Notes: a model not told the origin generated them from the letters alone. DNA of 40,084 nucleotides from CAYZWU01 sp964482235 (GCA_964482235.1 CAYZWU010000050.1:1-40084); one strand, 5' to 3'. Numbered from the stretch's first letter, positions 6,911 through 15,608 are shown. Numbers and translations: made by a program.

Positions 6911-9163
6911 ATGGCGGAGATACAAGGAAAAATCGGTGTTTACGTCTGCTCGGGTTGCGATATCGGTAACTGCGTCGATGTGGACAAGCTCGTCGAGGTG
7001 GCAGAGAAGGAGTGCAAGGCGCCGGTTTCCCGGCGGCACCAGGCTTTCTGCGATCCCGAAGGATGCGAGCTGATCCGGAAGGATATCGAGTCCGAAGGCG
7101 TGGACACGACGGTCATCTGCGGCTGCTCGCCGCGCGTCTGCACGGAGCAGTTCAACTTCGGTCCCGACATCTTCGTCGAACGCGTTGCCATGCGCGAGCT
7201 GGTGACCTGGTGCCACAAGCCCAATGACGAGGACACCCAGATTCTGGCCGAGGACTGCATCCGGATGAGTGTGGCCAGGGCCGGCGCCGGCAAGCCGCCC
7301 ACTCCGCTCGAGGAGACGGTAAACAAGAAGATCATGGTGATCGGCGGCGGCATGGCCGGAATGACGGCGGCCCTCTCGGTGGCCAAGGCAGGGTACGACG
7401 TGGCCCTGGTCGAAAAGGAAGCCGAGCTTGGCGGCTGGGCTTCACGGTTCACGGCCACCTTCCCGAAGAAGCCTCCCTACAAGGAGCTTCAGCCTTCGGG
7501 CTGGGAAGAGCTCTCGGCCGAGGTCAAGGCGAATGACAGGATCACGATCTACACGAGCTCCGAGGTGCAGCAGATCGACGGCCAGCCCGGCCAGTTCGAC
7601 GTGACGATCCGGAACGGCACGGGCGCCGCCACCGAGCGGATCGGCGCCGTGGTGCAGGCCTCGGGCTGGAAGCCCTACGAGCCCGAGCGCCTCGAGCATC
7701 TCGGCTACGGCCACTGCAAGAACGTGGTCACCAACATCGATGTGGAGAAGATGGCCAAGGAAGGCGAGTTCAGCCGGCCTTCGGACGGCAGGCCGGTCAA
7801 GAGCGTGGCGTTCATCCAGTGCGCCGGTTCGCGCGATCAGGATCGGTTGCCCTACTGCTCCGGCGTCTGCTGCCGCGTCTCCCTGAAGCAGGCACTCTAC
7901 ATCCGCGAGAAGTATCCCGACGCCAAGGTCTACATCCTCTACAAGGACCTCCGCTCTCCGGCCCAGTACGAGCTCTTCTATGCCCAGGTCCAGGAGGACG
8001 ACGGCATCTTCCTCACCAAGGGAGAGGTCAAGGAAGTCGTTGCCGAAGGCGACGACCGCGTGACCGTGGTGCTCGACGAGACCCTCCTCGAAGAGGAGAT
8101 CGAGGTCACGGCCGACCTGGTCGTCCTGGCCACCGGCATGATTCCCACCACTCTCGTCGAGGGAGAGGAGGAGACGGCCGAGAGCAGCGAAGAGGCGCCT
8201 GAGCCTGAAAAGAAGGAAGGCGAGGAAGAGAGCGACGAGGGTCAGGCTGCCGAGGCCGGCGCCAAGATCCTGAACCTCACCTATCGTCAGGGCACCGATC
8301 TTCCCACGCTGAAGTACGGCTTCCCGGATTCGCACTTCATCTGCTTCCCCTACGAGACGAGGCGGACGGGCATCTACGCGGCCGGAACCGTGCGGGCGCC
8401 CATGGACATCGACATGGCGTCGCACGACGCCAAGGGCGCCGCGCTGAAGGCGATCCAGGCGGTGGAGATGCTGAGCCGCGGCGAGGCGGTGCATCCGCGC
8501 GCCGGCGAGCTCTCCTATCCGGACTTACTGCTCCAGCGCTGCACCCAGTGCAAGCGGTGCACCGAGGAATGCCCCTTCGGAACCCTGGACGAGGACGAAA
8601 AGGGCACGCCGAAGCCGAACCCGCTGCGTTGCCGCCGCTGCGGCATCTGCATGGGATCGTGCCCCGAGAGGATCATCTCCTTCGAGAACTACTCCGTGGC
8701 CATGATGTCGCGCATGATCAAGGCGATCGAGGTTCCGGAAGAGGAGGAGGAGAAGTTCCGCATCCTGGTCTTCGTCTGCGAGAACGATGCCATGCCCGCC
8801 TTCGAGATGGCCGCGATGAAGCGTCTCCAGTACAGCGCCGATGTGCGCATCATCCCGCTCCGCTGCCTGGGCAATGTCAACATCGTCTGGATCGCGGACT
8901 CCCTCTCCGTGGGATTCGACGGGGTGATGCTCTTCGGATGCAAGCACGGCGACGACTACCAGTGCCACTACGTGAAGGGCAGCGAGCTGGCCGAGTACCG
9001 GATGGGCAACGTGAAGGAGAAGCTGAAGCAGCTCGTCCTCGAGGAGGAGCGCGTGCGCATCATCCAGCTCGCCATCGACGAGTACGACAAGATTCCCGAT
9101 CTGATCAACGACTACGTGGAGGAGATCGAGGATATCGGACCGAACCCGTACAAGGGTTTCTGA
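6911..9163 (+). CDS. qmoB: Quinone-interacting membrane-bound oxidoreductase subunit B
   Basis: A 750-residue HdrA-like subunit fused to an MvhD-like domain, as is normal for QmoB. N-terminal cysteine-rich domain (VYVCSGCDIGNC, C70/C72, C77), FAD-binding GGGMAG at 145-150, the HdrA block CAGSRDQDRLPYCSGVCC around 304-321, two [4Fe-4S] sets (C544, C547, C550, C554 and C574, C577, C580, C584), and a C-terminal MvhD domain from about 617 with C623, C652, C677 and C685. QmoB is the likely contact with AprBA. Oddity: residues about 417-448 form a very acidic, low-complexity insert rich in E, S and A. It follows qmoA by 6 bp. Confidence 0.95.
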   Translation: MAEIQGKIGVYVCSGCDIGNCVDVDKLVEVAEKECKAPVSRRHQAFCDPEGCELIRKDIESEGVDTTVICGCSPRVCTEQFNFGPDIFVERVAMRELVTWCHKPNDEDTQILAEDCIRMSVARAGAGKPPTPLEETVNKKIMVIGGGMAGMTAALSVAKAGYDVALVEKEAELGGWASRFTATFPKKPPYKELQPSGWEELSAEVKANDRITIYTSSEVQQIDGQPGQFDVTIRNGTGAATERIGAVVQASGWKPYEPERLEHLGYGHCKNVVTNIDVEKMAKEGEFSRPSDGRPVKSVAFIQCAGSRDQDRLPYCSGVCCRVSLKQALYIREKYPDAKVYILYKDLRSPAQYELFYAQVQEDDGIFLTKGEVKEVVAEGDDRVTVVLDETLLEEEIEVTADLVVLATGMIPTTLVEGEEETAESSEEAPEPEKKEGEEESDEGQAAEAGAKILNLTYRQGTDLPTLKYGFPDSHFICFPYETRRTGIYAAGTVRAPMDIDMASHDAKGAALKAIQAVEMLSRGEAVHPRAGELSYPDLLLQRCTQCKRCTEECPFGTLDEDEKGTPKPNPLRCRRCGICMGSCPERIISFENYSVAMMSRMIKAIEVPEEEEEKFRILVFVCENDAMPAFEMAAMKRLQYSADVRIIPLRCLGNVNIVWIADSLSVGFDGVMLFGCKHGDDYQCHYVKGSELAEYRMGNVKEKLKQLVLEEERVRIIQLAIDEYDKIPDLINDYVEEIEDIGPNPYKGF

Positions 9164-9266
9164 TCCGGCTCTCTTGACGAGGAGAATTCAGCTGCCGCTG
9201 CCGCAGCAGACAATAGAAAACTCAGTAGAAAATAGAGTGACAAACAAAAGTGAGGTTTAACCGAGG

Positions 9267-9294
9267 TCCGGACGGGAAATCGATCCTGTCCGGG
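9267..9294 (+). promoter_or_regulatory. 5' hairpin immediately upstream of dsrA
   Basis: A stem of nine pairs (9268-9276 CCGGACGGG with 9285-9293, one G-U pair), extendable by one U-G pair at 9267/9294, with the 8-nt loop AAATCGAT. It ends about 10 bases before the dsrA ribosome binding site (AAAAGGA, 9304-9310). No T-run follows, so it is more likely an mRNA-stabilising or regulatory leader structure than a terminator. The whole 156-bp qmoB-dsrA gap (9164-9319) is more AT-rich than the genes and probably holds a promoter, but no clear -35/-10 pair was identified. Confidence 0.4.
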
Positions 9295-9319
9295 GAGTTT
9301 CAGAAAAGGAGACATCGTT

Positions 9320-10519
9320 ATGGCAGATCTTCCCAATACGCCGTTGCTCGATGAGCTGGAGTCCGGTGCATGGCCCAGCTTTGTTTCGGAAATCAAGAGA
9401 GCAGCCCAGAAAAGTGACATGAGCAAGGATCTGCTCGGTCAGCTCGAGAAGTCATACAGGAACAAGATCGGATACTGGAAACATGGCGGTATCGTCGGAG
9501 TCATGGGATACGGCGGAGGCGTCATCGGACGCTATTCCTTCCTGCCTGACGAATTTCCCAACGTCTCCCACTTCCATACCCTGCGTGTCAACCAGCCTTC
9601 GGGATGGTTCTACAACACGAAGGCCCTTCGGACCCTCTGCGACATCTGGGAGCGCCACGGTTCGGGCCTGACGAACATGCACGGTTCCACCGGCGACATC
9701 ATCTTCCTCGGAACGGTCACCGCCGAACTCGAGCCGATCTTCGAGGAGCTGACCGCGAACGGATTCGACCTGGGCGGCTCCGGTTCCGACGTGAGAACGC
9801 CGAGCTGCTGCCTCGGCCCGGCCCGCTGCGAGTGGTCCTGCTACGACACCATGAAGACCTGCTACGACTTCACCCAGAAATACCAGGACGAGCTGCACCG
9901 TCCCGCCTTCCCCTACAAGTGGAAGTTCAAGTTCGCCGGCTGCGCCAACGACTGCGTGGCTGCCAAGGCCCGCGCCGACATCTCGGTGATCGGCACGTGG
10001 CGCGACGCTATCCGCGTCGACCAGGCCGCCGTGGCCGACTATGTCGGCAACGGCTTGAACATCCAGCGCGACGTGATCGGCAACTGCCCCTCCAAGTGCA
10101 TGGAGTGGGACGGCTCCAAGCTTGATATCGACAACTCCAACTGCCGCCGCTGCATGCATTGCATCAACGTGATGCCCAAGGCGCTCAGGCCCGGAACGGA
10201 CACAGGCGCCACCGTGCTGATCGGCTCGAAGGCGCCGATCGTCGAAGGCGCGCTTCTTTCCTCCGTGCTGATCCCCTTCATCAAGATGGACAGCGACGAA
10301 GAAGTGGAAGAGTTCCACGATATCATGGAAGAGATCATGGACGTCTGGTGCGAGGAGGGCAAGGCCCGCGAGCGTATCGGTGAGTTCATCCAGCGCGTCG
10401 GAATGGGTAATTTCCTCGAGGCCGTCGGACTCGAGCCGACTCCCGAGATGGTCGCCTTCCCGCGCGACAACCCGTACATCTTCTACAACCTCGGCGAGGA
10501 GGAAGAGGAGGGCGAGTAA
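9320..10519 (+). CDS. dsrA: Dissimilatory sulfite reductase, alpha subunit
   Basis: The alpha subunit of the siroheme sulfite reductase that reduces sulfite and loads the sulfur onto DsrC. 399 residues, slightly compact for the family. Siroheme-coupled [4Fe-4S] ligands C164, C170, C208, C212 have the same 6/38/4 spacing as in characterised DsrA. The ferredoxin domain shows C256 and C260 followed by C275, C278, C281. The protein ends in an acidic tail (EEEEEGE). AAAAGGAG precedes ATG 9320. dsrB follows after 69 bp. Cytoplasmic, in a DsrA2B2C2 complex. The dsrD and dsrN genes downstream and the missing dsrEFH argue for the reductive type; a phylogeny would be needed to prove it. Confidence 0.97.
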   Translation: MADLPNTPLLDELESGAWPSFVSEIKRAAQKSDMSKDLLGQLEKSYRNKIGYWKHGGIVGVMGYGGGVIGRYSFLPDEFPNVSHFHTLRVNQPSGWFYNTKALRTLCDIWERHGSGLTNMHGSTGDIIFLGTVTAELEPIFEELTANGFDLGGSGSDVRTPSCCLGPARCEWSCYDTMKTCYDFTQKYQDELHRPAFPYKWKFKFAGCANDCVAAKARADISVIGTWRDAIRVDQAAVADYVGNGLNIQRDVIGNCPSKCMEWDGSKLDIDNSNCRRCMHCINVMPKALRPGTDTGATVLIGSKAPIVEGALLSSVLIPFIKMDSDEEVEEFHDIMEEIMDVWCEEGKARERIGEFIQRVGMGNFLEAVGLEPTPEMVAFPRDNPYIFYNLGEEEEEGE

Positions 10520-10588
10520 TCCGCTCTTTCCCGTTCCGATGGTATTTGTGAAACAAAGCTGAAGCTGAGAATAGATAAGGAGTTCACA

Positions 10589-11680
10589 ATGGCTGAACCG
10601 GCGAAAAAGAGAATCACCGATATCGGTCCCCCCAATTACGAGCAGTTCCTGCCGCCCGTGATCAAAGAGAATTACGGGAAGTGGAAATATCACGAAGTTA
10701 TCAAGCCGGGCGTGATGGTTCACGTCGGCGAGTCGGGCGACAAGGTCTACACGGTCCGCGCCGGCTCTCCCCGTCTCATCAGCGTGGACAAGATCCGCGA
10801 CTATGCCGACCTGGCTGACAAGTACTGCGACGGCTATCTGCGCTTCACCAGCCGTCACAACGTGGAGTTCATGTTCACCGACGACAGCAACATCGACCCT
10901 CTCATCAAGGATCTGAACGAGATGGGACATCCCGTCGGCGGCATCGGCAACGCCATCTCGAGCATCGTCCACACCCAGGGCTGGGTGCACTGCCACTCGG
11001 CCGCCACGGACGCCTCGGGTATCGTCAAGGCCGTGATGGATGACCTGGATGAGTACTTCACCAGCACCAAGCTGCCCGGCAAGCTTCGCATCGCACTGGC
11101 CTGCTGCCTCAACATGTGCGGCGCCGTGCACTGCTCGGACATCGCCATCCTCGGCATCCACCGCCACGCGCCTGTGACCGATCACGCCAGCCTGAAGAAG
11201 GTCTGCGAGATCCCCAGCGTGAGCGCTTCCTGCCCCACGGCTGCCATCAGGCCGGCCACGGTCGACGGCCACGATTCCGTGGAAGTGATCGAGGAACAGT
11301 GCATGTTCTGCGCGAACTGCTACACGGTCTGCCCCGCCATGCCCCTGAACGATCCGGACACCGACGGCGTCTCGATCTGGGTGGGCGGCAAGGTCTCCGA
11401 CGCGCGCACGCCTCCCATGTTCTCCAAGCTGGCCATCCCCTACATCCCCAACAACCCGCCGCGTTGGCCCGAGGTTGTGGGCGCCGTCAGGAACATCGTC
11501 GAGGTCTGGGCCAAGCACGCCAGGCCTTACGAGCGCATGGGCGAGTGGATCGAGAGGATCACCTGGCCTCGCTTCTTCAAACTGACGGGGATCGAATTCT
11601 CCAAGGAACACATCGACGACTTCAAGCACGCCGGCCTGAGCTTCAACAGAACGGCGCAGCTGACTCACGTCGGTGACTAG
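10589..11680 (+). CDS. dsrB: Dissimilatory sulfite reductase, beta subunit
   Basis: Partner of DsrA; in known structures the catalytic siroheme is bound mainly by DsrB. 363 residues. The siroheme-coupled [4Fe-4S] ligands C135, C172, C173, C177 have the 37/1/4 spacing of characterised DsrB (motifs GWVHCHSAATDASG and ALACCLNMCGAVHCSD). A ferredoxin domain follows with C238, C241, C244, C248 (CMFCANCYTVCPAMPLND). The C-terminal arm carries TWPRFFKLTGIEFSKEHIDD, well conserved in the family. AAGGAG lies 5-10 bases before ATG 10589. dsrD starts 24 bp downstream. Confidence 0.97.
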   Translation: MAEPAKKRITDIGPPNYEQFLPPVIKENYGKWKYHEVIKPGVMVHVGESGDKVYTVRAGSPRLISVDKIRDYADLADKYCDGYLRFTSRHNVEFMFTDDSNIDPLIKDLNEMGHPVGGIGNAISSIVHTQGWVHCHSAATDASGIVKAVMDDLDEYFTSTKLPGKLRIALACCLNMCGAVHCSDIAILGIHRHAPVTDHASLKKVCEIPSVSASCPTAAIRPATVDGHDSVEVIEEQCMFCANCYTVCPAMPLNDPDTDGVSIWVGGKVSDARTPPMFSKLAIPYIPNNPPRWPEVVGAVRNIVEVWAKHARPYERMGEWIERITWPRFFKLTGIEFSKEHIDDFKHAGLSFNRTAQLTHVGD

Positions 11681-11704
11681 TCAACAACAGACAGAGGTAA
11701 AGAT

Positions 11705-11953
11705 ATGTCGGACATGAAGAGCATCGAAGAAGTGGCTGACGCCATGTACAAGATGGTCAAGGACGCCCAGGGCATGAAGAAGCTCAAGCCCACGGACCTG
11801 ACCAAGGGCATGGTCGAGATCTTCGGCGATCAGGTGGACAAGAAGCTCTGCAAGAAAGCCATCAAGGAACTCGTTGAAAACGGACGTTGCGTCTACACCT
11901 ACTTCGGCGGCAGCTTCATCGAGATCCCTCACAAGGAAGGGGCGGAGAACTAG
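11705..11953 (+). CDS. dsrD: DsrD, allosteric activator of sulfite reductase
   Basis: An 82-residue winged-helix-like protein that binds DsrAB and stimulates sulfite reduction in characterised sulfate reducers; it is not thought to bind DNA. Family features seen are the helical N-terminus (SIEEVADAMYKMVKD), a lysine-rich middle, KLCKKAIKELVENGRCVYTYFGGSFIEIP at the winged end, and the normal length. AGAGG (11693-11697) precedes ATG 11705. dsrD is found mostly in reductive-type dsr clusters, so it is the best single local indicator of pathway direction. dsrN begins 46 bp after it. Confidence 0.95.
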   Translation: MSDMKSIEEVADAMYKMVKDAQGMKKLKPTDLTKGMVEIFGDQVDKKLCKKAIKELVENGRCVYTYFGGSFIEIPHKEGAEN

Positions 11954-11999
11954 GTTCTCTGCAAGCCGGCACGGTCTTGACGCCCGCCGGTTGTTTCAG

Positions 12000-13436
12000 A
12001 TGCCAGTTTCAATGCCGCGCCTTCTCATCGCCGGCGCTGCCGGTGATTCTGGAAAGACGGTTGTCACGGTCGGCCTTGCCGGGGCCTTAACCCGGCAAGG
12101 TCGAACCGTTGCCGCTTTCAAGAAGGGGCCGGACTACATCGACGCCTCGTGGCTCTTTGCCGCGACCGGGCGGGTGACCAGGAACCTGGACACCTATCTG
12201 GTGGACCCCGAGAGGGTCAGGCGGACATTCATGGAACATGCCGTGATCGACGGTGTGAACCTCGTCGAAGGGAACCGCGGCCTACACGACGGAATGGACG
12301 TCGATGGAAGTCACAGTTCCGCTGCTCTTTCAAAGCTAATCGATTGTCCAGTGGTCGTGGTTCAGGATGTGACCAAGATGACGCGGAGCGCTGCCGCCTT
12401 CGTACTCGGCAGCCGGATGCTCGATCCGGACGTCAACGTGGCGGGTGTGATCCTGAACCGCGTTGCAGGAGCGCGTCACGAGCGCATTGCGAGACAGTCC
12501 ATCGAGTCGATCTGCGGCGTTCCGGTGCTGGGCGCGATTCCGAAGCTCCCTCCGGAGCAGCAGATCGAGCTCAGGCATCTCGGCCTGGTGACTCCTCGCG
12601 AGGAGAGCAGGACTCGTCAGCTGGTCGGCCAGCTCGCACAGCGAGCCGAGGATCATCTCGACCTGGACCGTCTTCTCGATCTGGCCCGAAACGCTCCGCA
12701 GCTCGAAACAGGGGATGCGGATGCCGCGGGCGGCCGGAGGACCGGGAAGGGGCTTTCCGGAAAGGAGAGGGTGAGGATCTGTTATCTGAGCGATTCGGCA
12801 TTCTCGTTCTACTACCCGGAAAACCTCGAAGCCCTGGAGGCGGCCGGTGCAGAGCTGTTGCCCGTTTCAGCGCTCGAGGCGGACGAGCTTCCTCCCTGCC
12901 ACGCACTCTACGTGGGCGGCGGGTTCCCGGAGACTCACGCCACGGCTCTGGCGGAGAATGCAACCTTCCGCGAGAGCCTCGCTCGTGCAGCCGAGGCCGG
13001 CCTGCCGGTCTACGCCGAGTGCGGCGGGCTGATCTACCTGGCGGAGAGCCTCAGCTGGAAGGGTGAGACCTTTCCCATGGCAGGGGTCTTCCCCCTTCGC
13101 ATCGAGATGTGCGAGAAGCCTCACGGCCACGGATATGCGCTGTTTGCCGTGGATACGGCGAACCCCTTCTTCGAGAAGGGACTCGAGATCCGGGGTCACG
13201 AGTTTCATTATTCGCGACCCGTGACCCTTGATCTTTCGTCCCGGCTCGAAGGTTCGTCCCGGCCCGAAGGGCTGAAGAGCGTGATGGAAGTGAAGCGCGG
13301 CACCGGATGCGGCGAAGGCCGAGACGGGCTGCTGCGAAAGAATGTTTTCGGCACATACTTGCACATCCACGCCCATGGATGTCCCGCGTGGGCGGAAGGT
13401 GTCGTGAGCGCAGCGGAAAAATACAGAAAGGAATAG
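12000..13436 (+). CDS. dsrN: DsrN, siroheme amidase (CobB/CbiA family)
   Basis: A cobyrinate a,c-diamide synthase homologue that uses glutamine and ATP to amidate siroheme for DsrAB. It has 478 residues from ATG 12000; a second Met at 12012 is an equally possible start, and no strong binding site is seen. The open frame reaches back over dsrD but without family sequence there. The N-terminal ATP-binding domain shows AGAAGDSGKTVVTVGLAGAL, KKGPDYID and NLVEGNRGLHDGMD. The C-terminal class-I glutamine amidotransferase domain has nucleophile C341 in YAECGGLIYL and the histidine block GHEFHYSR. The position right after dsrABD favours siroheme rather than cobalamin as substrate. Confidence 0.92.
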   Translation: MPVSMPRLLIAGAAGDSGKTVVTVGLAGALTRQGRTVAAFKKGPDYIDASWLFAATGRVTRNLDTYLVDPERVRRTFMEHAVIDGVNLVEGNRGLHDGMDVDGSHSSAALSKLIDCPVVVVQDVTKMTRSAAAFVLGSRMLDPDVNVAGVILNRVAGARHERIARQSIESICGVPVLGAIPKLPPEQQIELRHLGLVTPREESRTRQLVGQLAQRAEDHLDLDRLLDLARNAPQLETGDADAAGGRRTGKGLSGKERVRICYLSDSAFSFYYPENLEALEAAGAELLPVSALEADELPPCHALYVGGGFPETHATALAENATFRESLARAAEAGLPVYAECGGLIYLAESLSWKGETFPMAGVFPLRIEMCEKPHGHGYALFAVDTANPFFEKGLEIRGHEFHYSRPVTLDLSSRLEGSSRPEGLKSVMEVKRGTGCGEGRDGLLRKNVFGTYLHIHAHGCPAWAEGVVSAAEKYRKE

Positions 13437-13443
13437 AAGCAGC

Positions 13444-15165
13444 ATGGCGCTAAAAAGAACCAAGAAGAAAAAGGGAGGCCTGAAGAGCCTTCGAAGCACG
13501 GGCGGCGGCTCATCCGTCGAGACTTCGCCGCTGCGTCCAGTACATGTCGAAAAGATCGCTCCCTGCGTGGATGCCTGCCCTCAGGGAACGAACATCAGAA
13601 GGATCCTGGTCACCATCGGTCAGGCCGAGAAGTTCGAGAAAGACCAGGACGAGGCTTTCACCGAAGCCTTCCAGATGCTGTCGGACAAGAACCCGCTCGC
13701 CGCCGTCTGCGGCCGCGTCTGCCCTCACCCTTGCGAGGACGGCTGCAACCGCGCGGAAAGGGATTCCGCCCTCTCGATCAACGCGATCGAGCGGTTCATC
13801 GGTGATTACGGCATCGAGAAGAACGTCCCCTTCCTGAAGGTCGACGACGCGGGCGACTACAAGGAGAAGATCGCGGTGATCGGCTCCGGCCCTGCCGGAC
13901 TCTCCTGCGCCTTCCATCTCGCCCGCCGCGGCTACCCTGTCACCCTTTTCGAGGCCTTTGCCGAGACGGGCGGCATGCTTCGCTACGGTATCCCGGCCTA
14001 CCGCCTGCCGCGCGACCTCCTGGACAAGGAGGTGCAGCGCATCCTCGATCTCGGCGTGGAGCTCAAGTGCAACACCGCCGTGGGCAGGGACATCAGCTAC
14101 GACGATGTGAAGAAGGAATACTCGGCCGTTTTCGTGGGCATCGGTGCTCACAAGGGCCGCGGCCTCCGGGTCGAGGGCGAGGACGCCTCGAACTTCATGA
14201 CCGGCGTCGCCTTCCTCAACCGCGCCAACCAGGGCGAGAAGGTCGACGTGGGCGACAAGGTCGTTGTCATCGGCGGCGGCGACACGGCCATCGATGCGGC
14301 CCGCATGGCACGCCGGCTCGGCGCCGACGTGTCGATCCTCTACCGCCGGACCCGCGCCGAGATGCCTGCCATCGAGGAGGAGATCGTCGGAGCGGAGGAG
14401 GAAGGCGTCAAGCTCGAGATCCTGGCCGCGCCGGTCGGCATCGTTCGCGACGGCGACAAGGCCCGGGCGATGCTCTTCCAGAAGTGCGAGCTCGGCGAAC
14501 CCGACAGCTCCGGCCGTCGACGCCCCGTGCCGATCGAGGGCTCGGATTTCGAGGTGGAAGCGACCTGCTTCATCTCGGCCATCAGCCAGGAGCCTGATTT
14601 CGATGGTCTGGACGAGGTCGGCAATCCCAAGGACTGGGTCAAGGCCGACGAGTGGATGCAGACCGAGCATGACCACCTTTACGGCGGCGGCGACGTGCTC
14701 AACCTCGGCCTGGTCACCGGCGCCATCTACCAGGGCCGGCGCGCCGCGCTGACGATCCACGAGAACCTGAGAGGCATCGAGCACTCGAAGCCGAAGAACC
14801 CCGCGCCCCTGATCAAGCAGGACAAGCTCAAGCTGACCTACTACGAGGAGAAGGCCCGCTTCGACTGCGGCATGATGCCGGCGGACGCGCGTCTCGGCGA
14901 GCCCGAGGCGGAGATCAGCACGGGCTTGACCCGGGAGCAGGTGATCGAGGAAGCCAGGCGCTGCATGAGCTGCGGACTCTGCTTCGATTGCGGCGAGTGC
15001 TGGAGCTACTGCCAGGACCAGGCGATCATCAAGCCTCTGGCGGCGGGCGAGAAGTACAAGTTCAAGATGGAGTTCTGCAACGGCTGCAAGAAGTGCGCCG
15101 AGCAGTGCCCCTGCGGCTACATCGAAATGCACATGCCGGGTCAAGAACCGGTTTACGATAAGTGA
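13444..15165 (+). CDS. dsrL: DsrL-like NAD(P)H-dependent iron-sulfur flavoprotein
   Basis: A 573-residue relative of the glutamate synthase small subunit (GltD). A lysine-rich start is followed by an N-terminal Fe-S region (C41, C45, C89, C93, C97, C101), FAD-binding GSGPAG at 147-152, NAD(P)H-binding GGGDTA at 277-282 with YRRTRAEMPA after it, and a C-terminal ferredoxin region with C507, C510, C513, C516, C519, C523 and C545, C548, C551, C555. DsrL exchanges electrons between NAD(H) and DsrAB in characterised systems. Here it sits between dsrN and dsrC, 7 bp after dsrN. It could be another GltD-like protein, but the position and the C-terminal Fe-S extension favour DsrL. Which DsrL subtype it belongs to cannot be decided by eye. 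Confidence 0.85.
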   Translation: MALKRTKKKKGGLKSLRSTGGGSSVETSPLRPVHVEKIAPCVDACPQGTNIRRILVTIGQAEKFEKDQDEAFTEAFQMLSDKNPLAAVCGRVCPHPCEDGCNRAERDSALSINAIERFIGDYGIEKNVPFLKVDDAGDYKEKIAVIGSGPAGLSCAFHLARRGYPVTLFEAFAETGGMLRYGIPAYRLPRDLLDKEVQRILDLGVELKCNTAVGRDISYDDVKKEYSAVFVGIGAHKGRGLRVEGEDASNFMTGVAFLNRANQGEKVDVGDKVVVIGGGDTAIDAARMARRLGADVSILYRRTRAEMPAIEEEIVGAEEEGVKLEILAAPVGIVRDGDKARAMLFQKCELGEPDSSGRRRPVPIEGSDFEVEATCFISAISQEPDFDGLDEVGNPKDWVKADEWMQTEHDHLYGGGDVLNLGLVTGAIYQGRRAALTIHENLRGIEHSKPKNPAPLIKQDKLKLTYYEEKARFDCGMMPADARLGEPEAEISTGLTREQVIEEARRCMSCGLCFDCGECWSYCQDQAIIKPLAAGEKYKFKMEFCNGCKKCAEQCPCGYIEMHMPGQEPVYDK

Positions 15166-15228
15166 TCATTGAGGAATACCATTCCGTTTTACTGTTCTCT
15201 TACGTCTTTGCAAAAGGAGAGTTGAGAC

Positions 15229-15546
15229 ATGGCCATCTTCGAGCATGGAAGTGTAAAGATTCAAGTTGATGAAGACGGGTTCATGGAAGAGCCGGATATG
15301 TGGAACGAAGACGTCGCCGCAGCGCTGGCCACCACCGAAGGTGTCGACCAGCTGGATGACGAGCACTGGAAAGTGGTGAACTATCTGCGTGACTACTACA
15401 AGCAGTTCGGTATCGCCCCCATGATCCGGAAGCTCTGCAAGGAGACCGGATTCCCGCTCAAGCGGATCTACGAGCTGTTCCCGTCCGGCCCCGCAAAGGG
15501 CGCCTGCAAGGTGGCTGGCCTGGCCAAGCCCACCGGCTGCGTTTGA
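15229..15546 (+). CDS. dsrC: DsrC, sulfur-carrier protein of sulfite reduction
   Basis: A 105-residue protein of the DsrC/TusE family with the full DsrC C-terminal arm KGACKVAGLAKPTGCV. Both redox cysteines are present, C93 and the penultimate C104, 11 residues apart, which marks a true DsrC rather than TusE or RspA-type relatives. It takes sulfur from DsrAB as a trisulfide and is re-reduced by DsrMKJOP, or possibly via DsrL here. AAGGAG at 15213-15218 precedes ATG 15229. The 63-bp leader contains only a short GGAAT/ATTCC repeat. A strong hairpin follows the gene (15560-15608), suggesting a separate or stabilised dsrC message. Confidence 0.97.
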   Translation: MAIFEHGSVKIQVDEDGFMEEPDMWNEDVAAALATTEGVDQLDDEHWKVVNYLRDYYKQFGIAPMIRKLCKETGFPLKRIYELFPSGPAKGACKVAGLAKPTGCV

Positions 15547-15559
15547 TTCATTTTCGGAA

Positions 15560-15608
15560 GGGATTGCACCGACAAGCTCCCTCCCAGGCAGCCTGCCGGT
15601 GCAATCCT
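15560..15608 (+). terminator. Long hairpin after dsrC (terminator or mRNA 3' stabiliser)
   Basis: A perfect 10-bp stem GGATTGCACC (15561-15570) with GGTGCAATCC (15598-15607), extended by a G-C pair inside and a G-U pair outside. The 25-nt loop holds a smaller CAGG/CCTG hairpin. There is no T-run after it, so it is not a classical intrinsic terminator. It starts 14 bases after the dsrC stop and may protect an abundant dsrC mRNA end or lower expression of hemA and the genes beyond. Confidence 0.5.

Noticed and set aside
9452..11668. Long minus-strand open frame opposite dsrA and dsrB (about 740 codons)
   Set aside because: It spans two certain genes and their intergenic gap, with shadow-type amino-acid composition and no motif.
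12000..13436. dsrN as a cobalamin-pathway CbiA/CobB
   Set aside because: The family is the same, but the position directly after dsrABD and the absence of any cobalamin genes favour siroheme amidation.
13510..15144. Minus-strand open frame opposite the dsrL-like gene
   Set aside because: Shadow frame with alternating A/V/L/D/H composition and no recognisable domain.
15172..15190. GGAAT/ATTCC repeat followed by TTTT before dsrC as a terminator
   Set aside because: Only a 5-bp AT-containing stem with a 3-nt loop; too weak.
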